Shown here: positions 31,156 through 41,700 of the stretch, one piece after another
Layout: each line of letters opens with the position of its first letter
How positions within the stretch are numbered: position 1 is the stretch's first letter
NCBI GenBank assembly: GCA_914767715.1
Contig: OU612074.1
Coordinates: forward strand, 18,586,062-18,650,061
Origin: Membranipora membranacea
Taxonomy: Eukaryota > Bryozoa > Gymnolaemata > Cheilostomatida > Membraniporidae
DNA: 64,000 bases
Direction: 5' to 3'
The notes under the pieces: generated by a model
The model's database searches: none
Seen by the model: only the letters and a program-made list of their open reading frames with translations
What the model was told of the DNA's origin: nothing
Translations under genes and position numbers: made by a program

Positions 31156-32967
31156 TTACGCTTTACTAAATGAAATGAATTGGTTTAAAAATCTTGTTTT
31201 ACCATATTTGGTCCTATATTTTGGTTTAATTATTCTACGTCCTGACCGCAAAACTCTATTGTGCATTTTGCAGGAATCGATTAGTTTAAGGATGAAAAAT
31301 GAGGTGTTCTTGCCTAGAGTGGCATTTTTGACAAACCTATCAAAAGTTGCCCTCCTCCTGTCACCCAGAGTGGAAAGATTCAAAATCGCACGACCAGTTG
31401 AGATAGAAAAAAATGAGTTGGTACCAAGAATTATCCTGATGGCTCTGTTTTGACAAAGTTCTAACAAGTTAGAGTTGTAATCAGAAGTATTTAATAACAG
31501 AGAAGAACAATACTCCAAGATGGGACGAACATACGATCTATAAGCTTGAAGCAGATGTGAAGGATTGACAAATTTTCGAATTTTAGAGAGACAGAATAAA
31601 ACTCTGTTAGATTTTAATACCAGGGACTCAACATCGGTTTTCAATGACAGATGCTGGTCCAAGATCACGCCTAAGAGTTTAATTGAAGTTGCTGATTTGA
31701 TTTGTACATTATTTGAAACAAGATTAGGTATTGTTTCAACCTTTCTGTTCGAAAATACACAAAACTGGGTTTTGTCTAAATTTAGATTAAAACCATTGAC
31801 AGAATACCAATTTGTTACCATTGTAACAAGAGATTCTGATTTTGATATTGTTTCATTTAGAGAATCGGATATCTCAAAAATCAAAGTATCATCAGCAAAG
31901 GCAAATGAATTTGAAAATTTACCTAATAGATCATGTATGGCAATATTGAAAAGCAATGGCCCCAAAATTGAACCTTGAGGAACACCACTTTTAATATTTA
32001 GAACTCCAGATGTGGCATTGCCAACTTTAAAACACTGAAATCCATTATTTAAATAGGACGATATCATTGATCGAGCAGATTCTGCTATACCGAGATATTT
32101 TAATTTGGTGAGCAAAAGTTGATGATTTACTGAATCAAATGCCTTTCTAACGTCCAATGATAATGCTGAAATATAGCAAGGTGAAGAAGAATCAAGTTTT
32201 GATTTCCAGACATCTAGAAGACTGAGTAAAAGCTGCTCACAAGAATGGCTCTTACGGAATCCAAATTGTCTAATATTCAGTAATTTATGATTTGTAAGGA
32301 ATGTAGACAGTTGGTCATTCATAAATGTTTCAAAGATTTTAGACATAATTGGCAGTGAAGAAATTGGTCTGTAATTAGAGGGATTTGTATGGTCACCTTT
32401 CTTGAAGATAGGTGTATCCAATGCCATTTTTAAAGAACTAGGAAAACTTTTTGTGAGAAAGCTTTCATTGATGAGAATTGTTATAGGTAAAGCAATAATG
32501 TTTGATAAAATTTGATATATAAAAGTTGGAATTTTTTCAACACCTCCTCTCTTTTTTGGCGACATTGAAAGAAGTTTGCGACGTACTTGTTCAGTTGAAA
32601 TTTTAGTAAATTCAAACTTGGTTAGAGGAGTTTTATACGTCATATGTTGACATGCATCCTTGACATCCAGTTTCTGTTGAGAGCAAATTGAAGTGAAGAA
32701 GGTGTTAAATGTATTAGCGATCTCTTTTTCATCTGTTACTAAAGTGCTATTGAACACTAAAGAATCAATTTCACTTTTCTTGTCCGCTTTTCTCAAAAGA
32801 GTTCCACATGTTTGGTAGAAGGATGATTTAGAATCATTTAGTTTATGAATGTAATAATACTTTTTGGCTTTTCTAATCTGATTTAGTGTATAGCTTTTAA
32901 GTTTTCTAAAGTCATCTAATGTTGAAGGTTGAATATTTTGGTTTTTGGGAGATTTGAAAATGGATTT
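31156..32967 (-). CDS. LINE ORF2, reverse transcriptase part
   Basis: Open from the -1 frame entry at 32967 to the stop at 31156. RT blocks: YRPISSLPIMSKIFE, RQFGFRKSHSCEQLL, LSLDVRKAFDSVNHQLL, SGVPQGSILGPLLFN and the catalytic FADDTLIF. The C-terminal thumb and tail follow (LDQHLSLKTD, LEYCSSLLL). No conventional start codon is needed, since it is continuous with the endonuclease after one frame change. Confidence 0.85.
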   Translation of the reverse strand, partial: KSIFKSPKNQNIQPSTLDDFRKLKSYTLNQIRKAKKYYYIHKLNDSKSSFYQTCGTLLRKADKKSEIDSLVFNSTLVTDEKEIANTFNTFFTSICSQQKLDVKDACQHMTYKTPLTKFEFTKISTEQVRRKLLSMSPKKRGGVEKIPTFIYQILSNIIALPITILINESFLTKSFPSSLKMALDTPIFKKGDHTNPSNYRPISSLPIMSKIFETFMNDQLSTFLTNHKLLNIRQFGFRKSHSCEQLLLSLLDVWKSKLDSSSPCYISALSLDVRKAFDSVNHQLLLTKLKYLGIAESARSMISSYLNNGFQCFKVGNATSGVLNIKSGVPQGSILGPLLFNIAIHDLLGKFSNSFAFADDTLIFEISDSLNETISKSESLVTMVTNWYSVNGFNLNLDKTQFCVFSNRKVETIPNLVSNNVQIKSATSIKLLGVILDQHLSLKTDVESLVLKSNRVLFCLSKIRKFVNPSHLLQAYRSYVRPILEYCSSLLLNTSDYNSNLLELCQNRAIRIILGTNSFFSISTGRAILNLSTLGDRRRATFDRFVKNATLGKNTSFFILKLIDSCKMHNRVLRSGRRIIKPKYRTKYGKTRFLNQFISFSKA

Positions 32968-34040
32968 TTTAAACGTATCAATCGAAGCAGTGAGCTATTC
33001 ATCCATGAATTTTTGTGGTGACGTATTCTCCTAGTCATGATAGGTGCATGATTGTTCAATAGATTTGAGATGAGTGAATCAAATAAATCAATTCTCTCAT
33101 CAAGGCTCCTAGATGTATCAGAACAAAGTTGTAAAAAGGGCAATGACTGAGCATGATTAAAGAAAGCAATGTTATCAATAGATTTAAAGTTGCGGAAATG
33201 TATGAGTTTTCGTCTAGGCCTTATTATTTTACTAACTTTTAATATTACAAAGGTAGCGTAATGATCAGAAACAGTTCTATCACCAGTCAAAATTCCAGAT
33301 TTTTCAACTTCTAAGTTTTTGCTTGCATAAATATGATCCAATAGACTCTCATTGCCTTTAAAACTGCAAAAGGTAACACCTGTAACTTTCTGTTCCAAGT
33401 TAAAAACATCTAGTCCTATTCTGATTGAAATTTTTTCCCTAGTATTTTGATTCCAATTGATATTAAAATCGCCGAGAAGAACAACTTGCTTTCCTTTTAA
33501 TTCTCTCATATTTAAAACTTCTATCAGACACTCTATGAAATCAGACTTTTTTACATCAGGAGGTAGGTACATAGAAGAAACTATTGTGGGTTCATGTGAG
33601 AAATTGATTTCAATCCACACTGAGTCACAAAAATCAGACAAGCGGTCTTTAGGCTTATCAAGAACGCTGAAACTCAACTTAGAACTAACAAAAATGGCTG
33701 CACCCCCTGCCTTTGATTTTAAGGTTGAATTACGGTCAGAACGAACAACACTAAAACCAGGCAAAGTTACAAGTGAATCTGGTATTTCAGGCCGCAACCA
33801 TGTTTCATTGGCTGAAAAAATGTCAACACTCTCATTGAGGTTCAGGGATTCAAAGAATGAAAATCGTTTCAACAATGATCTGACATTGTGATGTAAAATG
33901 CGGATTCTTTGATTACTTTCATTAAAATAGTTTGGCCTGAAATTTTGATCAGCTAGACAATCAATATCATTCCATAACTTCCTATGATAAAATAGATTTG
34001 TGTGAAAAACATTATTGCCTGAAACATTTGTGTTAATCAT
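32916..34040 (-). CDS. LINE ORF2, APE-type endonuclease part
   Basis: 374 codons with the expected endonuclease signatures: ILHHNVRSL (metal-binding Asn), SANETWL (Glu), VLLGDFNINW (Asp/Asn) and VSDHYATF (His). This domain nicks target DNA to prime reverse transcription. The frame ends at 32916, about 20 codons after a UUUAAAA heptamer, while the RT lies in the -1 frame. Confidence 0.85.
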   Translation of the reverse strand: MINTNVSGNNVFHTNLFYHRKLWNDIDCLADQNFRPNYFNESNQRIRILHHNVRSLLKRFSFFESLNLNESVDIFSANETWLRPEIPDSLVTLPGFSVVRSDRNSTLKSKAGGAAIFVSSKLSFSVLDKPKDRLSDFCDSVWIEINFSHEPTIVSSMYLPPDVKKSDFIECLIEVLNMRELKGKQVVLLGDFNINWNQNTREKISIRIGLDVFNLEQKVTGVTFCSFKGNESLLDHIYASKNLEVEKSGILTGDRTVSDHYATFVILKVSKIIRPRRKLIHFRNFKSIDNIAFFNHAQSLPFLQLCSDTSRSLDERIDLFDSLISNLLNNHAPIMTRRIRHHKNSWMNSSLLRLIRLKNPFSNLPKTKIFNLQH

Positions 34041-34716
34041 TTGAAGATTTTTTGTGACGTAATTCTTCTACATTAAGTAAAATATTATATTGAGAGCGAA
34101 ATACTACTCCACTTTGAATGGCTCTATCTTTTTCAATATCGTTTAAAAATTGCAATTTTACCGCACGAAGTGGCTTTCCATCAGTTGTAGTAATTCGGTA
34201 GGCTGTTGTGCATCTGTAATCTGCGTTGACATCCATAACAATATCTTCAGGTGTCATATGAAGTGGAACTCCTTTAACAACAGCAACATGAGGGACAGGT
34301 TGAATGGTAAACCTTGCTTTGGAACCGCCAAAAGTCGATTCATCCCATTCTTCAACAATCTTCTTTAGGTCTGATTGGTTAGAGAGTTGAATTAAAAATT
34401 TGCATTTAGATAGGTTGTTTTGATCAAATTTATATCTATTGATAAAATCAACTTTAGTAGAACCGTGACGTTGGCAAATTGCCATCCGTATTTTGTCTAT
34501 GTTGATGTTTGGTATTTCTGTAGGTTGTAAGTCATATATGACGAATGACCTCTTCGGTTCAAACGGTATTTTGTTCCTTTGTTCTGCATTCTTAGGAATT
34601 CTGCGAAGAATCTCATTTTTCTTGGGTTTCACTGCTGCTTTGTCAGCATACGTAGTCATTTTGTCAGAAAGTCCAACAGTTGATTCATTGAGTTTTAGGA
34701 ATTCCTCTTTTATCAT
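34033..34716 (-). CDS. LINE ORF1, C-terminal part (gag-like RNA-binding)
   Basis: 227 codons. After a short helical start, the segment KRSFVIYDLQPTEI... resembles an RRM-like fold, and VAVVKGVPLHMTPEDIV starts a second one as in gag-like ORF1 proteins of Jockey-group LINEs. No zinc knuckles follow. An in-frame TAG lies just upstream of the ATG, so this part is joined to 34685-35404 only through a frame change. Its stop overlaps the start of the endonuclease frame in the eight bases ATGATTAA (34033-34040). Confidence 0.65.
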   Translation of the reverse strand: MIKEEFLKLNESTVGLSDKMTTYADKAAVKPKKNEILRRIPKNAEQRNKIPFEPKRSFVIYDLQPTEIPNINIDKIRMAICQRHGSTKVDFINRYKFDQNNLSKCKFLIQLSNQSDLKKIVEEWDESTFGGSKARFTIQPVPHVAVVKGVPLHMTPEDIVMDVNADYRCTTAYRITTTDGKPLRAVKLQFLNDIEKDRAIQSGVVFRSQYNILLNVEELRHKKSSND

Positions 34717-35404
34717 TATTCCTTTCTACTATTTGCTCTTTGTTGGCTTCTATCTCCGTATTGAGAGTTGATATAATACCATTCTGTTTCACAATAATGT
34801 TTTCAAGGGCATCTACCCTGGTGATTAGTTTAGTAATCTGATCTAAAATTTGTGGACATAGATGACAACTAGTATTAACTTGCCCATGTCCTGTTGTGCT
34901 TTGCTCTGCAGATGTTGAAGCTTCTATTACGTTATCCAATGACATTGTACTAAAGGAATCGATGCTTTGCGTATCTTCCTCGAAGTTTGGCTTGAGAAAG
35001 TCACTTTCAGTGCAGCTTATGTATTTTACTGCAGTACCACTTTCTTTGAGGTACTGCTTAGCTGATTCAAGATCGTTGAATCCTTTATATGCGGATGATT
35101 TAATACCAATTACGGAATGGCTGCAGGAGAGCCAGTTCTTGAATAATCTCGTTATTTTTCCTTTAGATACTGCATACAATAGATAGTTACCATTTTGTTC
35201 TTTGTTTTTCCGCTTCCGCTTCTTTGCACGAGTATTTTGATCCATAAAATTAACAAAATTTATAACAAAATTATCGAGTTGAGTTTTTTTGCTTCTTGAC
35301 AACTCGATGTCACGCACAACAATATGGCTGAAACTGATTGTTTCACAATCAGTGATGGCTGAAACTGATTGTGAAACAATGCTCCGTTGCCAAGGCCCTA
35401 ACAA
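34685..35404 (-). CDS. LINE ORF1, N-terminal part with RNase H1 hybrid-binding-like domain
   Basis: 239 codons. Residues about 60-75 form a basic cluster (RAKKRKRKNKEQ). Directly after comes LLYAVSKGKITRLFKNW, then GIKSSAYKGFNDLESAKQYL. This pattern (YAV-x-KG, a tryptophan, a glycine, YK-x-F, E-x-A) is that of the N-terminal RNA/DNA hybrid-binding domain of RNase H1, also called the caulimovirus viroplasmin domain. The C-terminal third is a predicted coiled coil (DQITKLITRVDALENII...). The start codon is uncertain. It overlaps the next frame by 32 bases, and the coiled coil appears to continue there, so ORF1 was probably one frame broken by an indel near 34700. Confidence 0.7.
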   Translation of the reverse strand: MLGPWQRSIVSQSVSAITDCETISFSHIVVRDIELSRSKKTQLDNFVINFVNFMDQNTRAKKRKRKNKEQNGNYLLYAVSKGKITRLFKNWLSCSHSVIGIKSSAYKGFNDLESAKQYLKESGTAVKYISCTESDFLKPNFEEDTQSIDSFSTMSLDNVIEASTSAEQSTTGHGQVNTSCHLCPQILDQITKLITRVDALENIIVKQNGIISTLNTEIEANKEQIVERNNDKRGIPKTQ

Positions 35405-38400
35405 TAATCCCGTCTAGATATATTTGACAGATTTAAAATTCACAACTATATAACTAACATAGAAATCTGGCAAACCAAAGATTTAACAAGAAATATGCCT
35501 ACCAGAAACCACAGCTGTCCAACTTTCCAGAAGATCAGAGCAAACAATATATACCCTATGTAAAGTGGAATTAGGTGTAATATATAGGATATTACATTTA
35601 TACTATATATACTGTGAATGAACTCGAAAAGTAATCAAGAAAAGATATAATGGGTTCACCTGCTGTACATAGAGCCAATGTCCTGACAATGTCGAAATAA
35701 TCTGCCCTCTGAGCTGAATGTGTGTGAGTTTTGTGAAGGAATTTAGATCTTTACTTCATACTGCCAATTAGTTTGAAGGCATTTCAACACAATTATCATT
35801 TTCATTTTTATAACTAAATTAGTTTAGCCCTTAGTAGCTTGCATAACAAGCTGTAGTCTTCAATGTTTAGTAACTCATAGTGTGAACTTTATTTGCTGCC
35901 TGGTCAGCAGCATTGTTATTTATTACGGGTGTACTACTCCTGCTTTATTACCCTGGCGCATAAGACCGATTACATCATCATCAATTGGACCAAATTTATT
36001 ATAGTGAATCTATTTTGAGAAGCAACATTAATTGCGGCATTCCAAAATATCAAGTATTTCGTAATGATACAGGAACGCTGTTCAACTTAAATGAAAATCT
36101 ATAAAAAATCTGGAACTTATCAGAGAGCAGCCAACGTAAGAGCAGTAACTAGGCCTGTTCGTTATTGGCAGCGAATTATGAACCTGGGATTTTAGACTGA
36201 AGTCAAAATAAATGCAGTTCCGCGTAGGCCGATCATCTGTTAATTTGAACAAATGGGTGTTTTGTGTCTATCAGCGAGAGCAATGGCCTAAATGTGTGGG
36301 AATGTTGCATTGATATTCAAGTCAACGATTTCCCATCCATCAAAGAGGTTTATCTCTTTAATTTCTTGCCATAATCATGCATGTTTTCATGATCACACTG
36401 AGTAGCACCTAGAACAAGTTAATTCCCTTTGCGAATCCGGGGTTGGGGTAAATACTTGAAAAAGCTGCGTATGAAAAGCCGCTGCGCCTTGATACCCGAC
36501 TTTTACAATATCACTTCGCTACCATAGAGGGAACAAACCTGTTCCACTCAGCAAAAACACATAATTTATTTAGAGTTTTGGCGTCACAAAAGGCAGGTAT
36601 TCACCAGTGTGACCCTGGAACCCAACAATGCTGATGTGCTGTGTGCTCAATGATTTTAAATTTATTTTGATCATATAATTTTAGAAAACCTCATGTGGTA
36701 CGGGAAATACCGAAAGGGTTGGACACCTGGCCGTTACCTGGCTAGGGTTTGGATTTCAGGGTAACAATATCTAGCTAAACAAACTGACCATAAATGAGCA
36801 GAAAGAGAGATAACTCCTGGATAGAGAACTTGGTCTGCAGACTTGCAACTGTCAGAGCTTCAGCCTAGAGAGAGAGAGAGTCATACGGGGGTCAAGCCAA
36901 CCAAGCAGAGCTTTGGCTGAGTAGATAAATCTTTTTACATCAGATCAGATGTAGTATTTTTGGATATTCTATATTTAGAATGTTAAATGTAAGTAGGAAT
37001 TATACATCAATTATGTGCCTCACAGACAGCTTTAAAATGATTTTTAGAGATTTGTCCTCGCCTTGTTGAGTATTACTGGGCTCGCTATATATATTGAGCA
37101 TAGCCTCGAAACTACCTCAACTCAATAAATTAATAAAGCAAGAAAAAGAAGAAAGACAAGAGTTATGCTCTCACTACATGGCAACTTAATTTAGATTCCG
37201 ACAAGCACTGGACAATATTAGCGAGGTAAGTGCCAACTCTCCGGTTCAAGGTTAGGAAACTTGGTTATGCTGGTAATAGCCCGCCAAATTGAAAATTAAA
37301 AAAACCAAATCCAACTTTCCTTCAGTTTGCCATTTTCTTGCTGTTTGCTGACTAACTTTCATAAAACTCCTAGTTAAGAGGGCCCCTGGAAATGCTTCTA
37401 CTTTCTTAACAAGCTTTACTTTGCCACTGTCCAGTATGATTATCATGTGGCATCAGGTGATTCAAGGAGTGAATTGATTGATTGATTGATTGATTGATTG
37501 ATGCTGACTCAACCAAGTCAAAACATTCCATGTTACATACATTCAATTCAGAGACTGAGAGACCCAGGTTTTGGAATAGCCATGTGGATCAGGGTGTTGT
37601 GATGACAAGTGGTATCACTAATTAGTATTTCTGGGTGATGATCTAGGTTGCTCTACTAATCTAATGCCAATCGGTAGCATAGGTTTTTTTTTACATCAGT
37701 TGAGTTGATAGGTTTAGATATATTATGATAAGTGATGAAACTGATCTTTATCACATTATTAGGAGTTTGACACCTCTGTGCAAGAGAGAGAAAGAGAGAA
37801 AAAATGACATTTTGAGGTATAAAAGCCTATATACACTATACAGCAACCTATAGATGGGTCTACCTATTATGACTACCGTAGGCCTTTTGCAGTGTGTGCA
37901 AATCCAGCCAGAGTTGACCAATTGACTTTGTACAAACTGCAAAAAGCATCTGCTTACACTACATCTACTTAAACCTGTTACTCCTTGCTTACACATACAC
38001 ATATTAATGTGACTGCCTGTGGTACATAGTTGAATGCGATACCATGTTAGTCTAACTTAGCCCTGTGCTAGTTGATGAGTTGTAAGCAATAATTAGGGTA
38101 CCAGATACATTGAGGCCGAGTAGGGCTGTTAGTAAGTTCTGGTCAAAGTTGTCAGTCAGTCTGTCACATGGATACCATTTTTCTCGCTAGTTCAGTTAAT
38201 TACTTGAAGATACACAGCTAAGGATAGCTTTCTGTAATTATGAAGAGTGACTCAGTCATTGTCAAAGTAGAAAGATATGGTTTGTGTAATAACCTCTTAA
38301 TTACTACAAATGGTGTGTGATCATATCTCACTGTCCCAGTGTCTGTATATAAATTGATAAATTATGCAAACAAATCTGTGTTACTAACCCATTGTAATAT

Positions 38401-38778
38401 ATGACCTGATGAACAAAAAACTGTTATGTCTGTTAGACCTAAGAACTAAACCAGTTCATTGGTTTTATCTCTGAACTATCTCTCATCGCGTCTATCATTG
38501 ACTCAAGAGGTTTATTATTTGTATTGAAAGAAGACTGGGGGATGAAGAGCACATTTGGACCTGAGGGGGTAGTAGCTGCCCATCAATCAGCTTGTACAAG
38601 CCTACTTAGGCCTAAGTTGATAGGTAACTAAAAATAACATAAAGAGTTTCGAGTGAGGGGTGCAGATATCGTTGGTCATGGGTAATTAGTAAAAATCAAA
38701 ATTGAACTCCCTCCTAATTGACCAATGATTTTTCCTAATGATTGCATCTCCATTTTCACGACTCGTTTTGCGGTGGAG
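35405..38778. other. gene-free interval
   Basis: About 3.4 kb without a supportable exon. It holds simple repeats only: a GA run near 36865-36880 and a GATT run at about 37473-37502. Confidence 0.5.
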
Positions 38779-41700
38779 ATGAGCAAAAGAGATACAGTAT
38801 TCAGTCAGGTACAGGCATACGCCAGAGAGTTTGATAGATTGATGACAGAGGGAAGAAGAAAAGAGATGGTGAAGTTCCACTGGAGCCGGCTATTACTCTT
38901 GATAGACTTCTGAAAAATGCATCTGCTATGAGGGTAAGAATGATGTACATAAGCCCAATAGGCTTGCTATTCACTGCCAGGCGATTAATGCCACAGGAGT
39001 TGTGGGTTCAAGTCCAACTGGGGGAGCTTTCAAGGTTGATCGTTCTAGCCCCAAGCACCCTGGGGTGTATACCTCGCCTACACACATTATAAACGCATTG
39101 ATGTCCTAGTTTTTTGTTGTAACATAGTTCTCGGCAGCCACTAGTTAGTTCAGAGGCCATACTAGTTTTATGTATTAGTTGTTTCGGGAATACAACTTGC
39201 CTGGATCACCAATTATAATATGGAGAAGATCCCACTGAAATGCTAGCGACTTGGGCTAATCTTTTTGCCAGGATTAAACCTAGCTTAATTATCTGTATTG
39301 GATTATTATTTCACCTACGGCAGTGTTCATTGATATCTGTTTTAACCTTTTTATCGATTAGGAATTGATGCAGCAGGAGTTGTCTTCGCTGCGGAAGCAT
39401 AATGACCAGATGGAGAGAATGACGTGTCTGCTCAGAGAGATGGTAAAATATAAATCTGTTAAACTTGGAGAGATAAGAGAGAAAATCAAAGACTACACTG
39501 TGTAAGTTTTCTTATCTGCGGAACCCCCCCCCCCCCCCAAACATTGGCAGTGTTTTGTACACGAAACTCGTACAAATCAGACTAAATTAAAGAGGTTTGT
39601 TTGATCAGGATATGTGAGTCTGTCTTGACAAGCTTCGTTTGGATTGGGGGGGGGGGGGGTCTTTAAAGGCAGACTTGTGATACATTTGAAATCCAAATCA
39701 GTGACATCATGTTATGTGTATCATCATCTCTTCGTTTTATAAGTATCAATCACATTGCAAAGTCATTTTTTCTTCTGATTTATAACAAAGCAATCCTTAC
39801 TCTATAGTTAGTTGAATTTCACGTTAAAGATATTCCATTTACGACATAAAAGTGGTATCACTTGAACCCATGCACTATGGCCTACCACGTTGATTATGAG
39901 TTTGCATAGACATTCGTATTTCACAAGAAATTTGCATAGATATGTGCATTAATACTTACATAGATATGTGTATGAATATTTACATAGATATGTGTATTAA
40001 TACTTACACAGATATGTGTATGAATAGTTACATAGATATGTGTATTAATACTTACATAGATATGTGTATCAATACTTACATAGATATGTGTATGAATAGT
40101 TACATAGATATGTGTATTAATACTTACATAGATATGTGTATTGATACTTACATAGATATGTGTATTAATACATACATTGATATGTGTATGAAAAGTTACA
40201 TAGATATGTGTATTAATACTTACATAGATATGTGTATTGATACTTACATAGATATGTGTATTAATTTACTCAGTAATGAGGAGAATGAAGCTCCTGAGAC
40301 GACAGATGCTAAACCTCAGAAGCAGAATAAGACCATGAGCAGACAAGAAAAGAAGAGTGAAGCTCCCTCTGGTGAGAAAGAGAGGCATAAATCAGGGGAG
40401 AAAACTGGTCACAAAACTCCTCTCAAGACCCTAGACAATAATATTACTGGTATGTGCTGCTATACCACCTACAAGCCCCAGCCTTAGCTTAAGGAAATTT
40501 GATGCTAGCTAACATAAAGTCACCCTGTAACAAGATAGACCAAACACTAGCTAACATAAAGTCACCCTGTAACAAGATAGACCAAACACTAGCTAATATT
40601 TACTCCTCAAGAGTATCTATATATGTATATAAATTGGAATCTTGATTCCTTATGATGCTTCACTATGAGTACCCGTCCGCTATTACGGAGATATCCTGCA
40701 GCATATATGATCCTATGATATCGATCATACCAACCATATGTTTCACTGCGAGTTATTTATCTTAGTAATTTTCTTTATGCAACTGAGATTGGGCAGACTT
40801 GTTCCCCCATTTGACCAAAGAGGTACTGGGGCTATTTGAATATATGCTTTATTGTATCCTCGGTGTCAGTTCATGTCACAGATGTTGACTCTTTTTATTA
40901 CAGAGACAAATAGCGGAGGCTTTAGAAGCCAAGAGAATGTCCAGGACGGCCAGCAGAAAGACTTGGGACAGTATTCTACACCACCAAGGTTTGTATTTCA
41001 CATAAGCTGCTTGCTGAATCTTGGAAATGAAATTTATCAATATCATTTGGTTTGGCGCCTCGGCTCAGTAGAACAAACCTCTCTAATTATGTCTCAAAAT
41101 GTTTGTGTGTCCAAAAAAAGCACCAATGTATCCTAGGAAAATTTTTGAATATTTTTAAATACCATTATACGATTAAATACTTGCGGGCTGATTGTTTGTA
41201 TACACAGAATCTCACAGTCACATCCCAGTTGTCATAAATAGACTTTGCTGTTTCCTCATCGGTTCTTCGAGCCATGTGGATCTCTTTGCCCTAATATTAT
41301 GTCAGTTCAATATCTGAAAATTTTATGGTAGAAAACAACTCCAATCTACTGAATAATAACATTAAATCCCTGTTTTTAGAGTTGCTCCTCCTGTTCAGCA
41401 GACTGAAGAAGTAATAAAGACTCCCAAGCTGGCTGATTATCTATCACTAGATGCTATGTATGAGATATTAGACGCTACAAACCTGGTGACTAAATCATTT
41501 AAGAAGTCGAGTATGAAGAAAGCTAAATCTACACCCAACCTTTTCAAGAGGTAAGTGAAGTGATATAGAACCAAGTTCAATGAATATATCGTTCCAAGGC
41601 TAATTTTATTGGTTTCAATTTTCAAAATCTTACTGATCAAAGCTTGTGCACTATGCATAGATAATGAATATTTGTAATATTTAGATTGATAATGAATATT

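Larger units (their letters stand above)
30962..35404 (-). mobile_element. near full-length CR1/Jockey-group LINE
   Basis: On the minus strand: ORF1 (35404-34033, in two overlapping frames), APE-type endonuclease (34040-32916), reverse transcriptase (about 32967-31156) and a 3' UTR ending CCTCAATAAAAAC followed by a TAA/TTA repeat near 30965-30985. The right boundary is approximate; a direct repeat of ATGGCTGAAACTGATTGT at 35324-35375 lies near the 5' end. Frame breaks make it probably inactive, though they are few. Confidence 0.8.

Noticed and set aside
39942-40487. 181-codon frame with NTYIDMCM repeats as a separate gene
   Set aside because: It is the 24-bp minisatellite read through into exon 3 of the SKA3-like gene. 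A good acceptor at 40271-40273 with the right phase explains the exon alone.
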